A stretch of DNA of 24,893 nucleotides from the IMG/VR virus record IMGVR_UViG_3300028490_000028, positions 1-24,893 of that record; one strand, given 5' to 3'. Each line of letters opens with the position of its first letter. The stretch's first letter is position 1. Source of the DNA: a virus. Positions 1 through 6,372 of the stretch are shown one piece after another. Both the position numbers and the translations under genes were made by a program. Below the pieces are notes generated by a model. The model saw nothing but the letters and a program-made list of their open reading frames with translations. It was not told where the DNA came from and did no database searches.

Positions 1-48
1 ATATGTATTATCTAACAATTTCTCGTATACTACTTTATTTGCTTTCAT
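1..48 (-). CDS. 5' end of a minus-strand gene, cut by the window edge
   Basis: An ATG at 48 on the minus strand opens a frame that stays open to the window edge and gives 16 residues beginning MKANKVVYEKLL. A good ribosome binding site (GAAAGGATTACT, then ATG) and one copy of the repeated minus-strand promoter element at 74-97 lie directly upstream, which is why I take it as a real gene start. Too little is visible to name a function. Confidence 0.6.
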   Translation of the reverse strand, partial: MKANKVVYEKLLDNTY

Positions 49-73
49 AGTAATCCTTTCTTCTTATATGTAC

Positions 74-97
74 TATTATACTATATAATACATTAAA
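74..97 (-). promoter_or_regulatory. Minus-strand promoter element, copy 1
   Basis: Read on the minus strand, a -10 box TATAAT (75-80) is preceded by TTTAATGTATTATATAG. The 24 nt are identical to 24416-24439 and close to copies at 19151-19174 (20/24) and 23258-23281 (21/24); each lies a short distance before a minus-strand start codon. This copy would drive the gene leaving the window at its left edge. TATTATA-TAG-TATAATA forms an inverted repeat across the -10 box, which could be an operator. Confidence 0.6.
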
Positions 98-122
98 CTA
101 AGATTAAGCGAAAATGATCTAG

Positions 123-144
123 TAATTAAACTTATGTTATAATA
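123..144 (+). promoter_or_regulatory. Plus-strand (late-type) promoter, copy 1
   Basis: Extended -10 box TGTTATAAT (TG at 135-136, TATAAT at 138-143) about 17 nt before the first structural gene. All 22 nt are identical to 4927-4948 upstream of the major tail protein gene. No convincing -35 box is visible, as expected for an extended -10 promoter. It faces away from the minus-strand promoter at 74-97, so 49-160 is a divergent control region. Confidence 0.65.
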
Positions 145-160
145 AACGAAAAGGACTAGT

Positions 161-463
161 ATGAGATGTGTCTGGGCTTACAAGAAATTAAATGAGTTGA
201 ACGGTGAACTAGGTTTCGTTGATGTTGAAAGAGTATTAGCAGGAAAGCTACTTAAAGCAAAGGCTGTTCAAGACCCTTATGAAGGTGCAATCACTTTAAA
301 GTTTGAAGATCCTACTATACCTATTAGTGATGGAGTTGTAACTGCACCTACTAACCCTACTACAACAACTAATCCTGTTAAACCAGTTAAACCTAAAACT
401 ACTCCGGCTCCTGCTCCGCAAGCAGACGAGCCAAAAAAGAAAAAGAAAAAGAAGAGTAAATAA
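161..463 (+). CDS. Small virion-associated protein candidate with poly-Lys tail
   Basis: 100 aa, function not recognised. Residues 4-43 align without gaps to the start of the next protein (VWA, then N, GFV, R, A, L, V, DP and G conserved; about 15 of 39 identical), so the two genes share a small N-terminal domain. Residues about 60-88 are a Pro/Thr/Ala-rich linker and the end is seven lysines, Ser and Lys. The stop codon overlaps the next start (TAATG), suggesting translational coupling. The ribosome binding site is AAAGGACTAGT. The lysine codons contain the slippery heptamer A_AAA_AAG at 433-439; a -1 shift there would end the protein EKEKEE at 457-459. Its place before the portal gene suggests a head-associated or scaffold-like role, which is inference. 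Confidence 0.7.
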   Translation: MRCVWAYKKLNELNGELGFVDVERVLAGKLLKAKAVQDPYEGAITLKFEDPTIPISDGVVTAPTNPTTTTNPVKPVKPKTTPAPAPQADEPKKKKKKKSK

Positions 464-1251
464 TGCCTAATGTAAAAACAGTATGGGCAAAATGCCCTAT
501 ACCAGAGACAAACAACCAAGTTGGTTTTGTTCAGTTAGATAGAACAACTGCTGAAGCATTGATAGCATCTGGTAAAGTTGAAGACCCTATGCAAGGTGAG
601 AAAGGTATTACAATGCCTTATACTAATTGTAACGTTGTTCCTCCTGTAGTATTGCCTAAAGTTGTATCAAATATAGTTACTGCACCACATGAAGATACTA
701 TTATAGTTACTTTCGATACTGATATGCAAGCATCAAACCACTTAGAGAAAGCTATCTCTGTGACAGGGAATACTGTACTTCATGCTTCAGTATCTGGTAA
801 AGTGTTAACTATTATAATAGATAATGACCTTAGTCATGGTGACTCAGTTACTTGGTCATACAATGACCAACACCCTACTGAAGAGTTAACAAGTATTGGT
901 GGAGTAGAAGCAGATAACCAAACTTATGGTGTTACTAATAACCTACCTTTTGATGATACTAACTTCGTTTCTGCTAAGACTTACAATGGCTATGGGATTG
1001 AAGTAACTTTGACTGATGACCAAGGTTATAACTCTATAAAAGCAGAGTGGGAAGTTAAAGTCGGTGGCACTGTTGTACCTAAACACCACGTCTCAGGGCA
1101 TGATACTAATAAGTTTACAGTATCTTTCCAAGCTTCAGACTATCCTACAGCGCCTATGAAAAAAGGCGATGTAATTACAGTGTCACATAAAATAGCTGGA
1201 TCAGGTATAATTAGATTTATAAATGAGCCTGTAACTAATAACTTAGTATAA
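463..1251 (+). CDS. Ig-like domain protein, putative head decoration
   Basis: 262 aa. Residues 7-46 repeat the N-terminal domain of the preceding protein. Residues about 70-160 look like a bacterial Ig-like fold of the SwmB/SbsA type: alternating hydrophobic strands with GDSVTWSYND, a central GG, and a VTNN ending, which are the hallmarks of that repeat. Residues 160-262 have similar beta-rich texture and again end VTNNLV, so a second, more diverged Ig-like unit is likely. Phages often carry Ig-like domains on capsid or tail surfaces to hold weakly to carbohydrates; decoration of the head is inferred from the neighbouring portal gene. It lies 8 nt upstream of portal with the ribosome binding site AAGGAATAAA. 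Not a named family that I can give with certainty. Confidence 0.7.
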   Translation: MPNVKTVWAKCPIPETNNQVGFVQLDRTTAEALIASGKVEDPMQGEKGITMPYTNCNVVPPVVLPKVVSNIVTAPHEDTIIVTFDTDMQASNHLEKAISVTGNTVLHASVSGKVLTIIIDNDLSHGDSVTWSYNDQHPTEELTSIGGVEADNQTYGVTNNLPFDDTNFVSAKTYNGYGIEVTLTDDQGYNSIKAEWEVKVGGTVVPKHHVSGHDTNKFTVSFQASDYPTAPMKKGDVITVSHKIAGSGIIRFINEPVTNNLV

Positions 1252-1259
1252 GGAATAAA

Positions 1260-2600
1260 ATGAACTTCATACAAAAAATGTTCGGAAGAAGGGAAGGTCA
1301 ACATTCAAGAAATATGGATGGGTATGACGTTGCTACAGGTAATCCTTTAACTGCTGCTTTTGGAGACCTCTTCCAACTTGGAGGCATTCAAAGTAATGTA
1401 GATAAAGAAACAATACCTACTATTCACGCTTCTATCAGAGCATACTGTAATGCAGTATCTCAGTGTACTCCTAAAATAATGAATGATATTCACGGTGATA
1501 TCAAACAAGATACATCATCTAAAGTATTAGAACTCTTTAGAAAACCTAATCATTATGAAACATGGTCTCAGTTTATGTTTAATATTGTAGGCCAAATGAA
1601 ACTTTATGGAGAATGCTTTGTAGTTAAGTCTTACATTAATGGCTCAGTATCAAGTATGCACATACTCCCAGCCAAATCATCTTCTGCTTATATGCACGAA
1701 GGCGAAATCTATTATGCCTTAGGTATTAATGAAGTTATGCGTGATGCTTTAGACTTTCAGTATCTTGCACCTCAACGAGATGTAATTCATTTTAGACAAC
1801 ATACACCAAGACATCCATTGATAGGTGAGTCAGACTTGAAAGCAGCAGCATTAGCAGCAGGGTTACAAGTATCTTTAAATAGTAATCAACTTGCTTTCTT
1901 TAATAATATGGCAAGACCTTCAGGAACTCTTGAGACTGACCTTAATTTAACTAAAGACCAGATGACTACTTTAAGGGAAGCATTTGATAATGAGTCTACA
2001 GGATGGAATAGTGGTAAACTACCTATACTAAGTAGTGGGTTGAAGTTTAAACCTTTACAGTTAACTGCCCAAGATAACCAAGTTATAGAACAGCTTAGAT
2101 TTAGTATTGAAGAGATAGCTAGATGTTTCTCAGTACCTTTACCTATTATAGGTGATTTATCTCATGCTACTCTTGCTAATACTCAAGAGCTTATCAACCA
2201 CTGGTTAAGTATAGGTCTAGGGTCATTACTTGAGAGTATAGAGCAAACGCTTACTCTAGCTTTAGATTTACCTGTTAACTCTAAAGTAGAGTTAGATGTT
2301 TCACCATTACTTAGAGTTGATATTGATAGTCGTATCAATGCTTTAGCTAAAGGTGTTCAGGGTGGTATCATTACACCTAATGAAGCAAGAAGTAAAGAGA
2401 ATTTACCTCCAATGACTGGTGGCAATGAAATCTTCTTGCAAAAGCAGATGGCAAGCATCTCAGTGCTCAAGTTACTCCAAGAAAAAGAGTTAGAACCAGA
2501 GCCTGAGCCTAAAGTTATTGAAGCACCTAAACTAGAACCAGAACCTAAAGTAGATGAAGAAGTAGCTAAATCATTTTTTAAAGGAAAGATAACTAAATGA
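1260..2600 (+). CDS. Portal protein, HK97 family
   Basis: 446 aa, normal length for the HK97-type portal (Phage_portal family). The dodecameric portal forms the DNA channel at one capsid vertex and docks the terminase and connector. Family signs: an N-terminal segment of small residues, then a fold with ELFRKPN around residues 90-97, GQMKLYGECFV near 118, ILPAKSS near 138, VIHFRQHTPRHPLIGES near 175-190, and EIARCFSVPLPIIGD near 280-295 (the conserved IA..F.VP..llG segment). The last 40 residues are a charged Glu/Pro/Lys tail. Its stop overlaps the next gene (ATGA). It has no large terminase gene before it, unlike the usual terminase-portal-protease-capsid order. Confidence 0.95.
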   Translation: MNFIQKMFGRREGQHSRNMDGYDVATGNPLTAAFGDLFQLGGIQSNVDKETIPTIHASIRAYCNAVSQCTPKIMNDIHGDIKQDTSSKVLELFRKPNHYETWSQFMFNIVGQMKLYGECFVVKSYINGSVSSMHILPAKSSSAYMHEGEIYYALGINEVMRDALDFQYLAPQRDVIHFRQHTPRHPLIGESDLKAAALAAGLQVSLNSNQLAFFNNMARPSGTLETDLNLTKDQMTTLREAFDNESTGWNSGKLPILSSGLKFKPLQLTAQDNQVIEQLRFSIEEIARCFSVPLPIIGDLSHATLANTQELINHWLSIGLGSLLESIEQTLTLALDLPVNSKVELDVSPLLRVDIDSRINALAKGVQGGIITPNEARSKENLPPMTGGNEIFLQKQMASISVLKLLQEKELEPEPEPKVIEAPKLEPEPKVDEEVAKSFFKGKITK

Positions 2601-3664
2601 CAGAACAACAGAAAGCCTTGCTAGGTATAGTCGCTGACGTGGTCGGTGAAGAGTTAAGTAATATTAGAGATGAGGTTAAAAAGGTAGAAGATAAGATACC
2701 TACTTTACCAGAACCTGAAGAACCTTATGATGATACTGAGATTAAGTCTAAGCTTAAAGAAGTAGAAGATAAGATACCTACTTTACCAGAACCTGAAGAA
2801 CCTTACGATGATACTGAGATTAAGTCTAAGCTTAAAGAAGTAGAAGATAAGATACCTACTTTACCAGAACCTGAAGAACCTTATGATGATACTGAGATTA
2901 AGAAAGCAATTGAAGATATCAAACCTTATGATGATACTGAGATTAAGAAAGCAATTGAAGATATCAAACCTTATGATGATACTGAGATTAAGAAAGCACT
3001 TGAAGATATCAAACCTTATGATGATACTGAGATTAAGAAAGCAATTGAAGATATAACACCATACGATGACACAGAGCTTAAAAAGAGATTAGATGATATT
3101 CCACAAGAGTATGATGATGAAGGCGTAAAATCGGCCATTTCTGGTCTTTCTAAGGTAGTAAATAAGTCTCTTGACTTCTGGAAAGAAGGAGTAACAAGAA
3201 AAGATGTTATGGTTAAACATAATAATGCTGAAATCTATAAAGCGTTAGTAGATACTGCTGCTGAGCCATCACCTTATAACGATGACTGGGAAATGGTTCA
3301 AAGAGGTACAAGATTCGAAGGAACTTTTGATAAAGATAAGTCTTACTCAGAAGGTGCGGTCTATATCAAGTCATTCTCAACATTCTTAGTTACTAAAGAT
3401 AAACATGTTCTTATGGCAGCAAGAGGTAGCAAGGGTGACAAAGGTGATAGTGTTAGTATTGATGATATGCTTAAATCTTTAGACCTATCAGCTATTGTTA
3501 AAACTATTGAGATGAATGTTAAAGCAGAGTATGAGTTGAAGTTTAAATCTTTACAAGATAACTTAGAAACATATAAGAAGTCTTTTGTAGTAGAACAGCC
3601 TAAGGCACAAAACTTTGTGACTATGGAATACTTAAATGAAGTATTGGAGGAATTTTCGAAATGA
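2597..3664 (+). CDS. Tandem-repeat, fibre-like protein beside the portal
   Basis: 355 aa. After an N-terminal helix (residues 1-29) come three 26-residue repeats (core IPTLPEPEEPYDDTEIK) and then five 15-residue repeats (core PYDDTEIKKAIEDI), residues 30-169. The mix of short proline turns and amphipathic heptad-like helices suggests a trimeric or rod-like stalk. Residues about 205-285 form a compact part rich in aromatic residues (NDDWEMVQRGTRFEGTF) that resembles small carbohydrate-binding modules seen in phage structural proteins, followed by a short collagen-like GSKGDKGDS. The end (about 300-355) is helical. It overlaps portal by 4 nt and the connector gene by 4 nt. A head- or neck-attached fibre is a reasonable inference; the repeats could equally be a length-variable spacer. 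Confidence 0.75.
   Translation: MTEQQKALLGIVADVVGEELSNIRDEVKKVEDKIPTLPEPEEPYDDTEIKSKLKEVEDKIPTLPEPEEPYDDTEIKSKLKEVEDKIPTLPEPEEPYDDTEIKKAIEDIKPYDDTEIKKAIEDIKPYDDTEIKKALEDIKPYDDTEIKKAIEDITPYDDTELKKRLDDIPQEYDDEGVKSAISGLSKVVNKSLDFWKEGVTRKDVMVKHNNAEIYKALVDTAAEPSPYNDDWEMVQRGTRFEGTFDKDKSYSEGAVYIKSFSTFLVTKDKHVLMAARGSKGDKGDSVSIDDMLKSLDLSAIVKTIEMNVKAEYELKFKSLQDNLETYKKSFVVEQPKAQNFVTMEYLNEVLEEFSK
2684..3103 (+). repeat. In-frame tandem repeat array: 3 x 78 nt, then 5 x 45 nt
   Basis: Three 78-nt units start at 2684, 2762 and 2840 and are almost identical, including third codon positions. Four near-identical 45-nt units follow at 2879, 2924, 2969 and 3014 and a diverged fifth at 3059-3103. The short unit equals the long one minus the PTLPEPEE block. 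Identity at silent sites points to recent expansion by recombination or slippage. The 2840 and 2879 units overlap where the long form passes into the short form. Confidence 0.95.
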
Positions 3665-4230
3665 TGACAATTGAAAACATGAGAGTAAGATGCGGGTTAC
3701 TCGAAACTGATAACAGTAAAGACCAAATCATTTATGATACGGTCGAAGTTGCTGTAGGTATTATTGAAACGTATCTAGATAGAGGTATTATCTCAGAGAG
3801 CCAGAACGAGAAGTTTACTCATGTTGATGCTGATAGTATTCAATTATATAGATATCCACTTACCGTAGGTGCTACTATTGTAATGTCTCCTGATAACTTA
3901 AAGTATCATGCTGATGAGAAGAATGGTATTATACAGTTTGATGGGCATATCACAGAGCATGAAGTTGTGATAGATTACGAAGGTGGATATATTCCTGACT
4001 TTATGCCTATCACTTTAAGGACAGCAGTATTAAGAGTATTTGATACTTTAGGGTTAGACTTTGCTACTAAACCTTCTTCTGGCGATGTTGGTGGAGTAAG
4101 TAGAATAAGTGTACCTGACGTTGGTACTATTGCTTATGCTACTAAATCAGCGGCAGGCGCTGGTGAGAATGAGTTTATAGATAACACTACAAAGTTCTTG
4201 CTAGATACATATAAAAGAAAGGTTGTTTAA
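3661..4230 (+). CDS. Head-tail connector (gp6-like adaptor)
   Basis: 189 aa, typical of the Phage_gp6-like head-tail connector family, whose ring sits under the portal and joins it to the stopper. Seen: an N-terminal helical part with RCGLLETDNSKDQIIYDTVEVA and IIETYLDRGI, a beta insertion with the family-like YRYPLTV and IDYEGGYIPDFMP, then a helix TLRTAVLRVFDTLG. The order D..I...V..A...IE.YLdR..., then Y.GGy...p..l..A......, is the family pattern. Two ATG codons in a row (3661 and 3664) can serve as start; the first overlaps the preceding stop. The following gene overlaps by one base. Confidence 0.8.
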   Translation: MMTIENMRVRCGLLETDNSKDQIIYDTVEVAVGIIETYLDRGIISESQNEKFTHVDADSIQLYRYPLTVGATIVMSPDNLKYHADEKNGIIQFDGHITEHEVVIDYEGGYIPDFMPITLRTAVLRVFDTLGLDFATKPSSGDVGGVSRISVPDVGTIAYATKSAAGAGENEFIDNTTKFLLDTYKRKVV

Positions 4231-4532
4231 TGCTAGAAGATCTTAAAAAAGGTTTTAAAACTACTATTAAGTTCTTAGGTACTGACGCTACATTCAAACA
4301 TAAACCAGTTAAACTAGGTTTCAAGACAGCTGGTGTTAAAGATGAAGAAGTAGTTAACTCTTATGGGCTTGGTGCTAAGATTATTACTATTGATATAGAT
4401 ACTATTAATGTAACGCCTAAGAAGTTTGACTTTATTCATGTAGATAGTAACAAGTATGTGTTTGAGTCAGTCCATCCTATTTACCTTGGTGGTAATCAAG
4501 TAGGCTGGAAAGCATTCGTGAAAGGAAAGTAA
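4230..4532 (+). CDS. Putative head closure (stopper) protein
   Basis: 100 aa, small and beta-rich (ATFKHKPVKLGF, IITIDIDTINVTPKKFDFI, YVFESVHPIYLGGNQVGWKAFV). Size, fold impression and place directly after the connector fit the stopper/head-tail joining proteins (lambda FII or HK97 gp7 type) that close the neck after packaging and receive the tail. The motif of a strand with F.....V....YVFESV.P...GG...GW is like those small joining proteins. No diagnostic residues identify it, so the call leans on gene order. It overlaps the connector gene by one base (TAATG). Confidence 0.5.
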   Translation: MLEDLKKGFKTTIKFLGTDATFKHKPVKLGFKTAGVKDEEVVNSYGLGAKIITIDIDTINVTPKKFDFIHVDSNKYVFESVHPIYLGGNQVGWKAFVKGK

Positions 4533-4533
4533 T

Positions 4534-4929
4534 ATGGCATCACATTTACCTTACTGCTATAGAAAAGTAGAACATTGGGCAAAGAATATTGGTATTAAAT
4601 ATGTTAATACCTTCAATGAAGATAATCAAGAAGAGATGACAAATGGCATCAAGTGTACTAGTCATATCGAGTTTGAATACAACGAAGCTGTAAAGAACAG
4701 TTGTACAGAGTTCTGGTATTTAACAGTAGAACTCCACTTCCTCAAAGATGCTGGAGGCGGCCATAAATCTATTAATAAGTTTGAAGTTGCTGCAGATAAA
4801 TTCATCTCAATGTGGAACAAGGACTCAACGAGTAAACTTCAATTAGTTAAACTAGATGGGTCTGAAGCATTTGATGATGAAGCAAGACTTAGAGTTGTTT
4901 ACGGGTTTAGTGCCACGTATTCTAAATAA
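4534..4929 (+). CDS. Putative tail terminator protein
   Basis: 131 aa, located between the stopper candidate and the major tail protein, where lambda gpU-type tail terminators are normally coded. These small alpha/beta proteins cap the tail tube and join it to the head. Visible: an N-terminal helix and strand (VEHWAKNIGIKYVNTF), a central strand pair with EFWYLTVELHFL followed by the glycine-rich DAGGGHK loop, a helix INKFEVAADKFISMW, then strands ending LRVVYGFSATY. This N-terminal helix/long sheet/helix/strand order suits the terminator fold. No family motif is certain. It begins one base after the previous stop; a strong promoter for the next gene overlaps its end. Confidence 0.5.
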   Translation: MASHLPYCYRKVEHWAKNIGIKYVNTFNEDNQEEMTNGIKCTSHIEFEYNEAVKNSCTEFWYLTVELHFLKDAGGGHKSINKFEVAADKFISMWNKDSTSKLQLVKLDGSEAFDDEARLRVVYGFSATYSK

Positions 4930-4948
4930 TTAAACTTATGTTATAATA
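4927..4948 (+). promoter_or_regulatory. Plus-strand (late-type) promoter, copy 2, before major tail gene
   Basis: Identical over 22 nt to 123-144. Extended -10 box with TG at 4939-4940 and TATAAT at 4942-4947, 27 nt before the start codon, then the ribosome binding site AAAGGATAAACT. It overlaps the stop codon of the preceding gene. A dedicated promoter fits the high amount of tail tube subunit that a virion needs. Confidence 0.7.
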
Positions 4949-4974
4949 CATAAAACACAAACAAAGGATAAACT

Positions 4975-5619
4975 ATGAGCGCTCAAGGTTCAGCAGGAAT
5001 AATCATCAAAATGACAAAAGGTGCATCTACAGCAACGGCTACTAAGCCAACTGCTATTGTAGGAGCTAAGGTTACTGTAACTAATACGGCAAAAGAAGGT
5101 GACATTGTTGTCTTCGGTAAAACAGGTTTTCCTGCATTAGACGGTAAAACATTTGTTGTAGCTACAGGGCCTAAAGCTACAGAGTTTGATATTGTATTAG
5201 GTTCTTTAGATGCTTCTGCTATTACAGGAACACTAGACGCTAACGCCGAAGTAACAATCTATCCAGCATCTGATGTTATTACATTATGTGTAAGTTCAAT
5301 TGGATTAAACCCAGATACTGCTGGTGATATTAATGTACCAACATATTGTGACCCATCAGCAACTATCCCTGGACAAGTTGCTTCTGCTGGTTCATTACAG
5401 CTTGGTGGTTATATTGATGTTAAGTCAGAAGACTACAAAGAATTAATGGCAGCAGAATTAGATGGTAAAGTTAGATATTTAGATATCGACCTTTTAGAAA
5501 ACGGTAACATTGTTGCACCATTCAAACTTAAGTCAATTAAGTGGGACTTACCTTTAGAAGGTGCTATTGCTTATACAGCAGAGGCAACACTTCTAAGTAA
5601 ACCTAGACACCTCTTTTAA
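4975..5619 (+). CDS. Major tail tube protein
   Basis: 214 aa. Place (after the terminator, before the G/GT chaperones), size and texture match lambda gpV-type tail tube subunits, which stack as hexameric rings around the tape measure. Residues 1-100 are a Thr/Ala/Gly-rich beta domain with VTVTNTAKEGDIVVFG and FVVATGPKATEFDIVLG. Residues about 100-214 hold the tube-like core: DPSATIPGQVASAGSLQLGG, a helical SEDYKELMAAELDGKVRY, and the closing strands FKLKSIKWDLPLEGAIAYTAEATLL. A final YTAEATLLSKPR is like the usual end of tail tube proteins. The start is fixed by AAAGGATAAACT and by the promoter at 4927-4948. Confidence 0.75.
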   Translation: MSAQGSAGIIIKMTKGASTATATKPTAIVGAKVTVTNTAKEGDIVVFGKTGFPALDGKTFVVATGPKATEFDIVLGSLDASAITGTLDANAEVTIYPASDVITLCVSSIGLNPDTAGDINVPTYCDPSATIPGQVASAGSLQLGGYIDVKSEDYKELMAAELDGKVRYLDIDLLENGNIVAPFKLKSIKWDLPLEGAIAYTAEATLLSKPRHLF

Positions 5620-5630
5620 TAGAGGCTAGG
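5602..5630 (+). other. Hairpin spanning major tail stop and lipoprotein ribosome site
   Basis: CCTAG (5602-5606), a 3-nt bulge, CCTCT (5610-5614), loop TTTAAT, AGAGG (5621-5625), CTAGG (5626-5630): ten base pairs with one bulge. No T-run follows, so it is not a standard terminator. It holds the purine-rich ribosome site of the lipoprotein gene (ATG at 5634) in its right arm, while ribosomes ending at the major tail stop (5617-5619) would open the left arm. Control of lipoprotein translation, or mRNA 3'-end protection, is inferred. Confidence 0.55.
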
Positions 5631-5633
5631 GTT

Positions 5634-5915
5634 ATGAGAAAGTTTCATTTTCTATTGTTTGTTCTTTCCCTTTCTTTACTCGGGTGTAACTTGCATTCGC
5701 CCTTGTTTACAATAGAGAATTCTCATAATCCTATAGTCATCACTAAACCCCCTGTTAGAATTGTTTTTGACTCTTCCCTTTCAAATGACAATCGAATCTT
5801 TATTTTAGATGTGTTGGAACGCACATCTTATAAAGATTACAAATTCAATCAAAATTTAAACATTACTATTACAGATGAACAAATCGGTATAATCGAAGCT
5901 AACCTTTCTTTATGA
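5634..5915 (+). CDS. Predicted lipoprotein, possible superinfection-exclusion moron
   Basis: 93 aa. A lipoprotein signal peptide is plain: basic start MRKFHF, hydrophobic LLFVLSLSL, lipobox LLGC with Cys18 as the lipidated residue. The mature 75-residue part (VRIVFDSSLSNDNRIFILDVLERTSY, LNITITDEQIGII) looks like a small periplasmic alpha/beta domain facing the periplasm from a membrane anchor. It sits between two tail genes although it has no evident virion role, and its codons (CCC, TCG, TTC, CTC) are less AT-biased than its neighbours. T5 Llp is a known phage lipoprotein that blocks its receptor against a second infection; that role here is inference. A hairpin covers its ribosome binding site and a promoter for the next gene overlaps its stop. 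Confidence 0.75.
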   Translation: MRKFHFLLFVLSLSLLGCNLHSPLFTIENSHNPIVITKPPVRIVFDSSLSNDNRIFILDVLERTSYKDYKFNQNLNITITDEQIGIIEANLSL

Positions 5916-5921
5916 TATAAT
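5911..5921 (+). promoter_or_regulatory. Plus-strand promoter before tail chaperone gene
   Basis: Extended -10 box TGATATAAT (TG at 5913-5914, TATAAT at 5916-5921), overlapping the lipoprotein stop codon and 32 nt before the chaperone ATG at 5954. The 13 nt ATGATATAATTAC recur at 11516-11528. With the hairpin at 5602-5630 it would make transcription of the downstream tail genes independent of the lipoprotein gene. Confidence 0.6.
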
Positions 5922-5953
5922 TACTTACAATTTATTAAAAGAAAAGGATTAAC

Positions 5954-6172
5954 ATGAAAATTGTAAAAATGAATACTCTCCAAGGTTTTAAGATTATGTC
6001 TCTCTTCGCTGAGAAGAAAGAAGCAGAGGCTCGACTTGCATTAGTTCAAGCATGTCTACTAAATGACGATGGTACAGCTATAGATTTAGAAGTTACACCA
6101 TTCTCGGATGTTGTAGGGTTACTAGATGAGATCTTAGAACTCAATGGTATGGGTGAAGAAGAGGGAAACTAA
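5954..6172 (+). CDS. Tail assembly chaperone, G-type (zero-frame product)
   Basis: 72 aa, acidic and mostly helical, lying between the tail tube and tape measure genes where lambda gpG is found. G-type chaperones bind the tape measure and bring tube subunits to it; they are not in the finished virion. The gene ends GAG GGA AAC TAA, which places a perfect -1 slippery heptamer G_GGA_AAC (6163-6169) directly before the stop. The frame -1 to this one is open from 6157 to 6372. Its ribosome site is AAAAGGATTAAC and it has its own promoter at 5911-5921. Confidence 0.85.
   Translation: MKIVKMNTLQGFKIMSLFAEKKEAEARLALVQACLLNDDGTAIDLEVTPFSDVVGLLDEILELNGMGEEEGN
6163..6169 (+). other. Programmed -1 frameshift site G_GGA_AAC
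   Basis: The heptamer GGGAAAC is in the right phase (zero frame G GGA AAC TAA). It matches the X_XXY_YYZ rule and the lambda G/GT site GGGAAAG. After a shift, reading goes on CTA AGT AGT CAT to the stop at 6370-6372. AAGTAG (6171-6176) can pair with CTACTT (6208-6213), giving a possible stimulatory stem close downstream, although a 1-nt spacer is shorter than usual. Confidence 0.85.
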
Positions 6173-6372
6173 GTAGTCATCGCTTCAATATGTTTCAGTT
6201 AGCTGAGCTACTTGGAGTGTATGACATCTCAGTGATTGAGGATGCACCGTATGCTCTTTATAAAGAGTGGGGTAAGTATATCAATATGAAAGATAGTATG
6301 AACGACAAGAACAAGCCTGGTAACCTTTTAAACAAAGGCCCACAAGGTTTAATTGAAGGATTAACACAATGA
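6169..6372 (+). CDS. Tail assembly chaperone T part, made as G-T fusion by -1 frameshift
   Basis: The -1 frame after the slip adds 67 residues (LSSHRFNMFQLAELL onward) to the 72-residue G protein, giving a 139-aa GT fusion. This is a compact version of lambda gpGT; the T part recruits major tail subunits while the G part coats the tape measure. An internal ATG at 6190 exists, but no ribosome binding site precedes it (ATCGCTTCAAT), so separate translation is unlikely. The segment ends with NKPGNLLNKGPQGLIEGLTQ, and its stop overlaps the next ATG (ATGA), so frameshifted ribosomes also couple to the next gene. Confidence 0.8.
   Translation, partial: LSSHRFNMFQLAELLGVYDISVIEDAPYALYKEWGKYINMKDSMNDKNKPGNLLNKGPQGLIEGLTQ

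Noticed and set aside
433-463. -1 frameshift fusing the 100-aa protein to the Ig-like protein
   Set aside because: The next gene is in the -1 frame, but that frame meets TAA at 457-459 before reaching the ATG at 463.
277-519. Minus-strand open frame with a poly-Phe stretch across the first structural gene
   Set aside because: Shadow of the lysine codons of the plus-strand gene; no ribosome site and low-complexity sequence.
2684-3103. CRISPR-like or regulatory repeat array
   Set aside because: Units are directly adjacent, in frame, of 78 and 45 nt, without spacers; they code a protein stalk.
6190-6372. Separate 60-aa gene starting at ATG 6190
   Set aside because: No ribosome site before the ATG, and the frame is joined to the G gene by the in-phase G_GGA_AAC; reported as the T part of a fusion.
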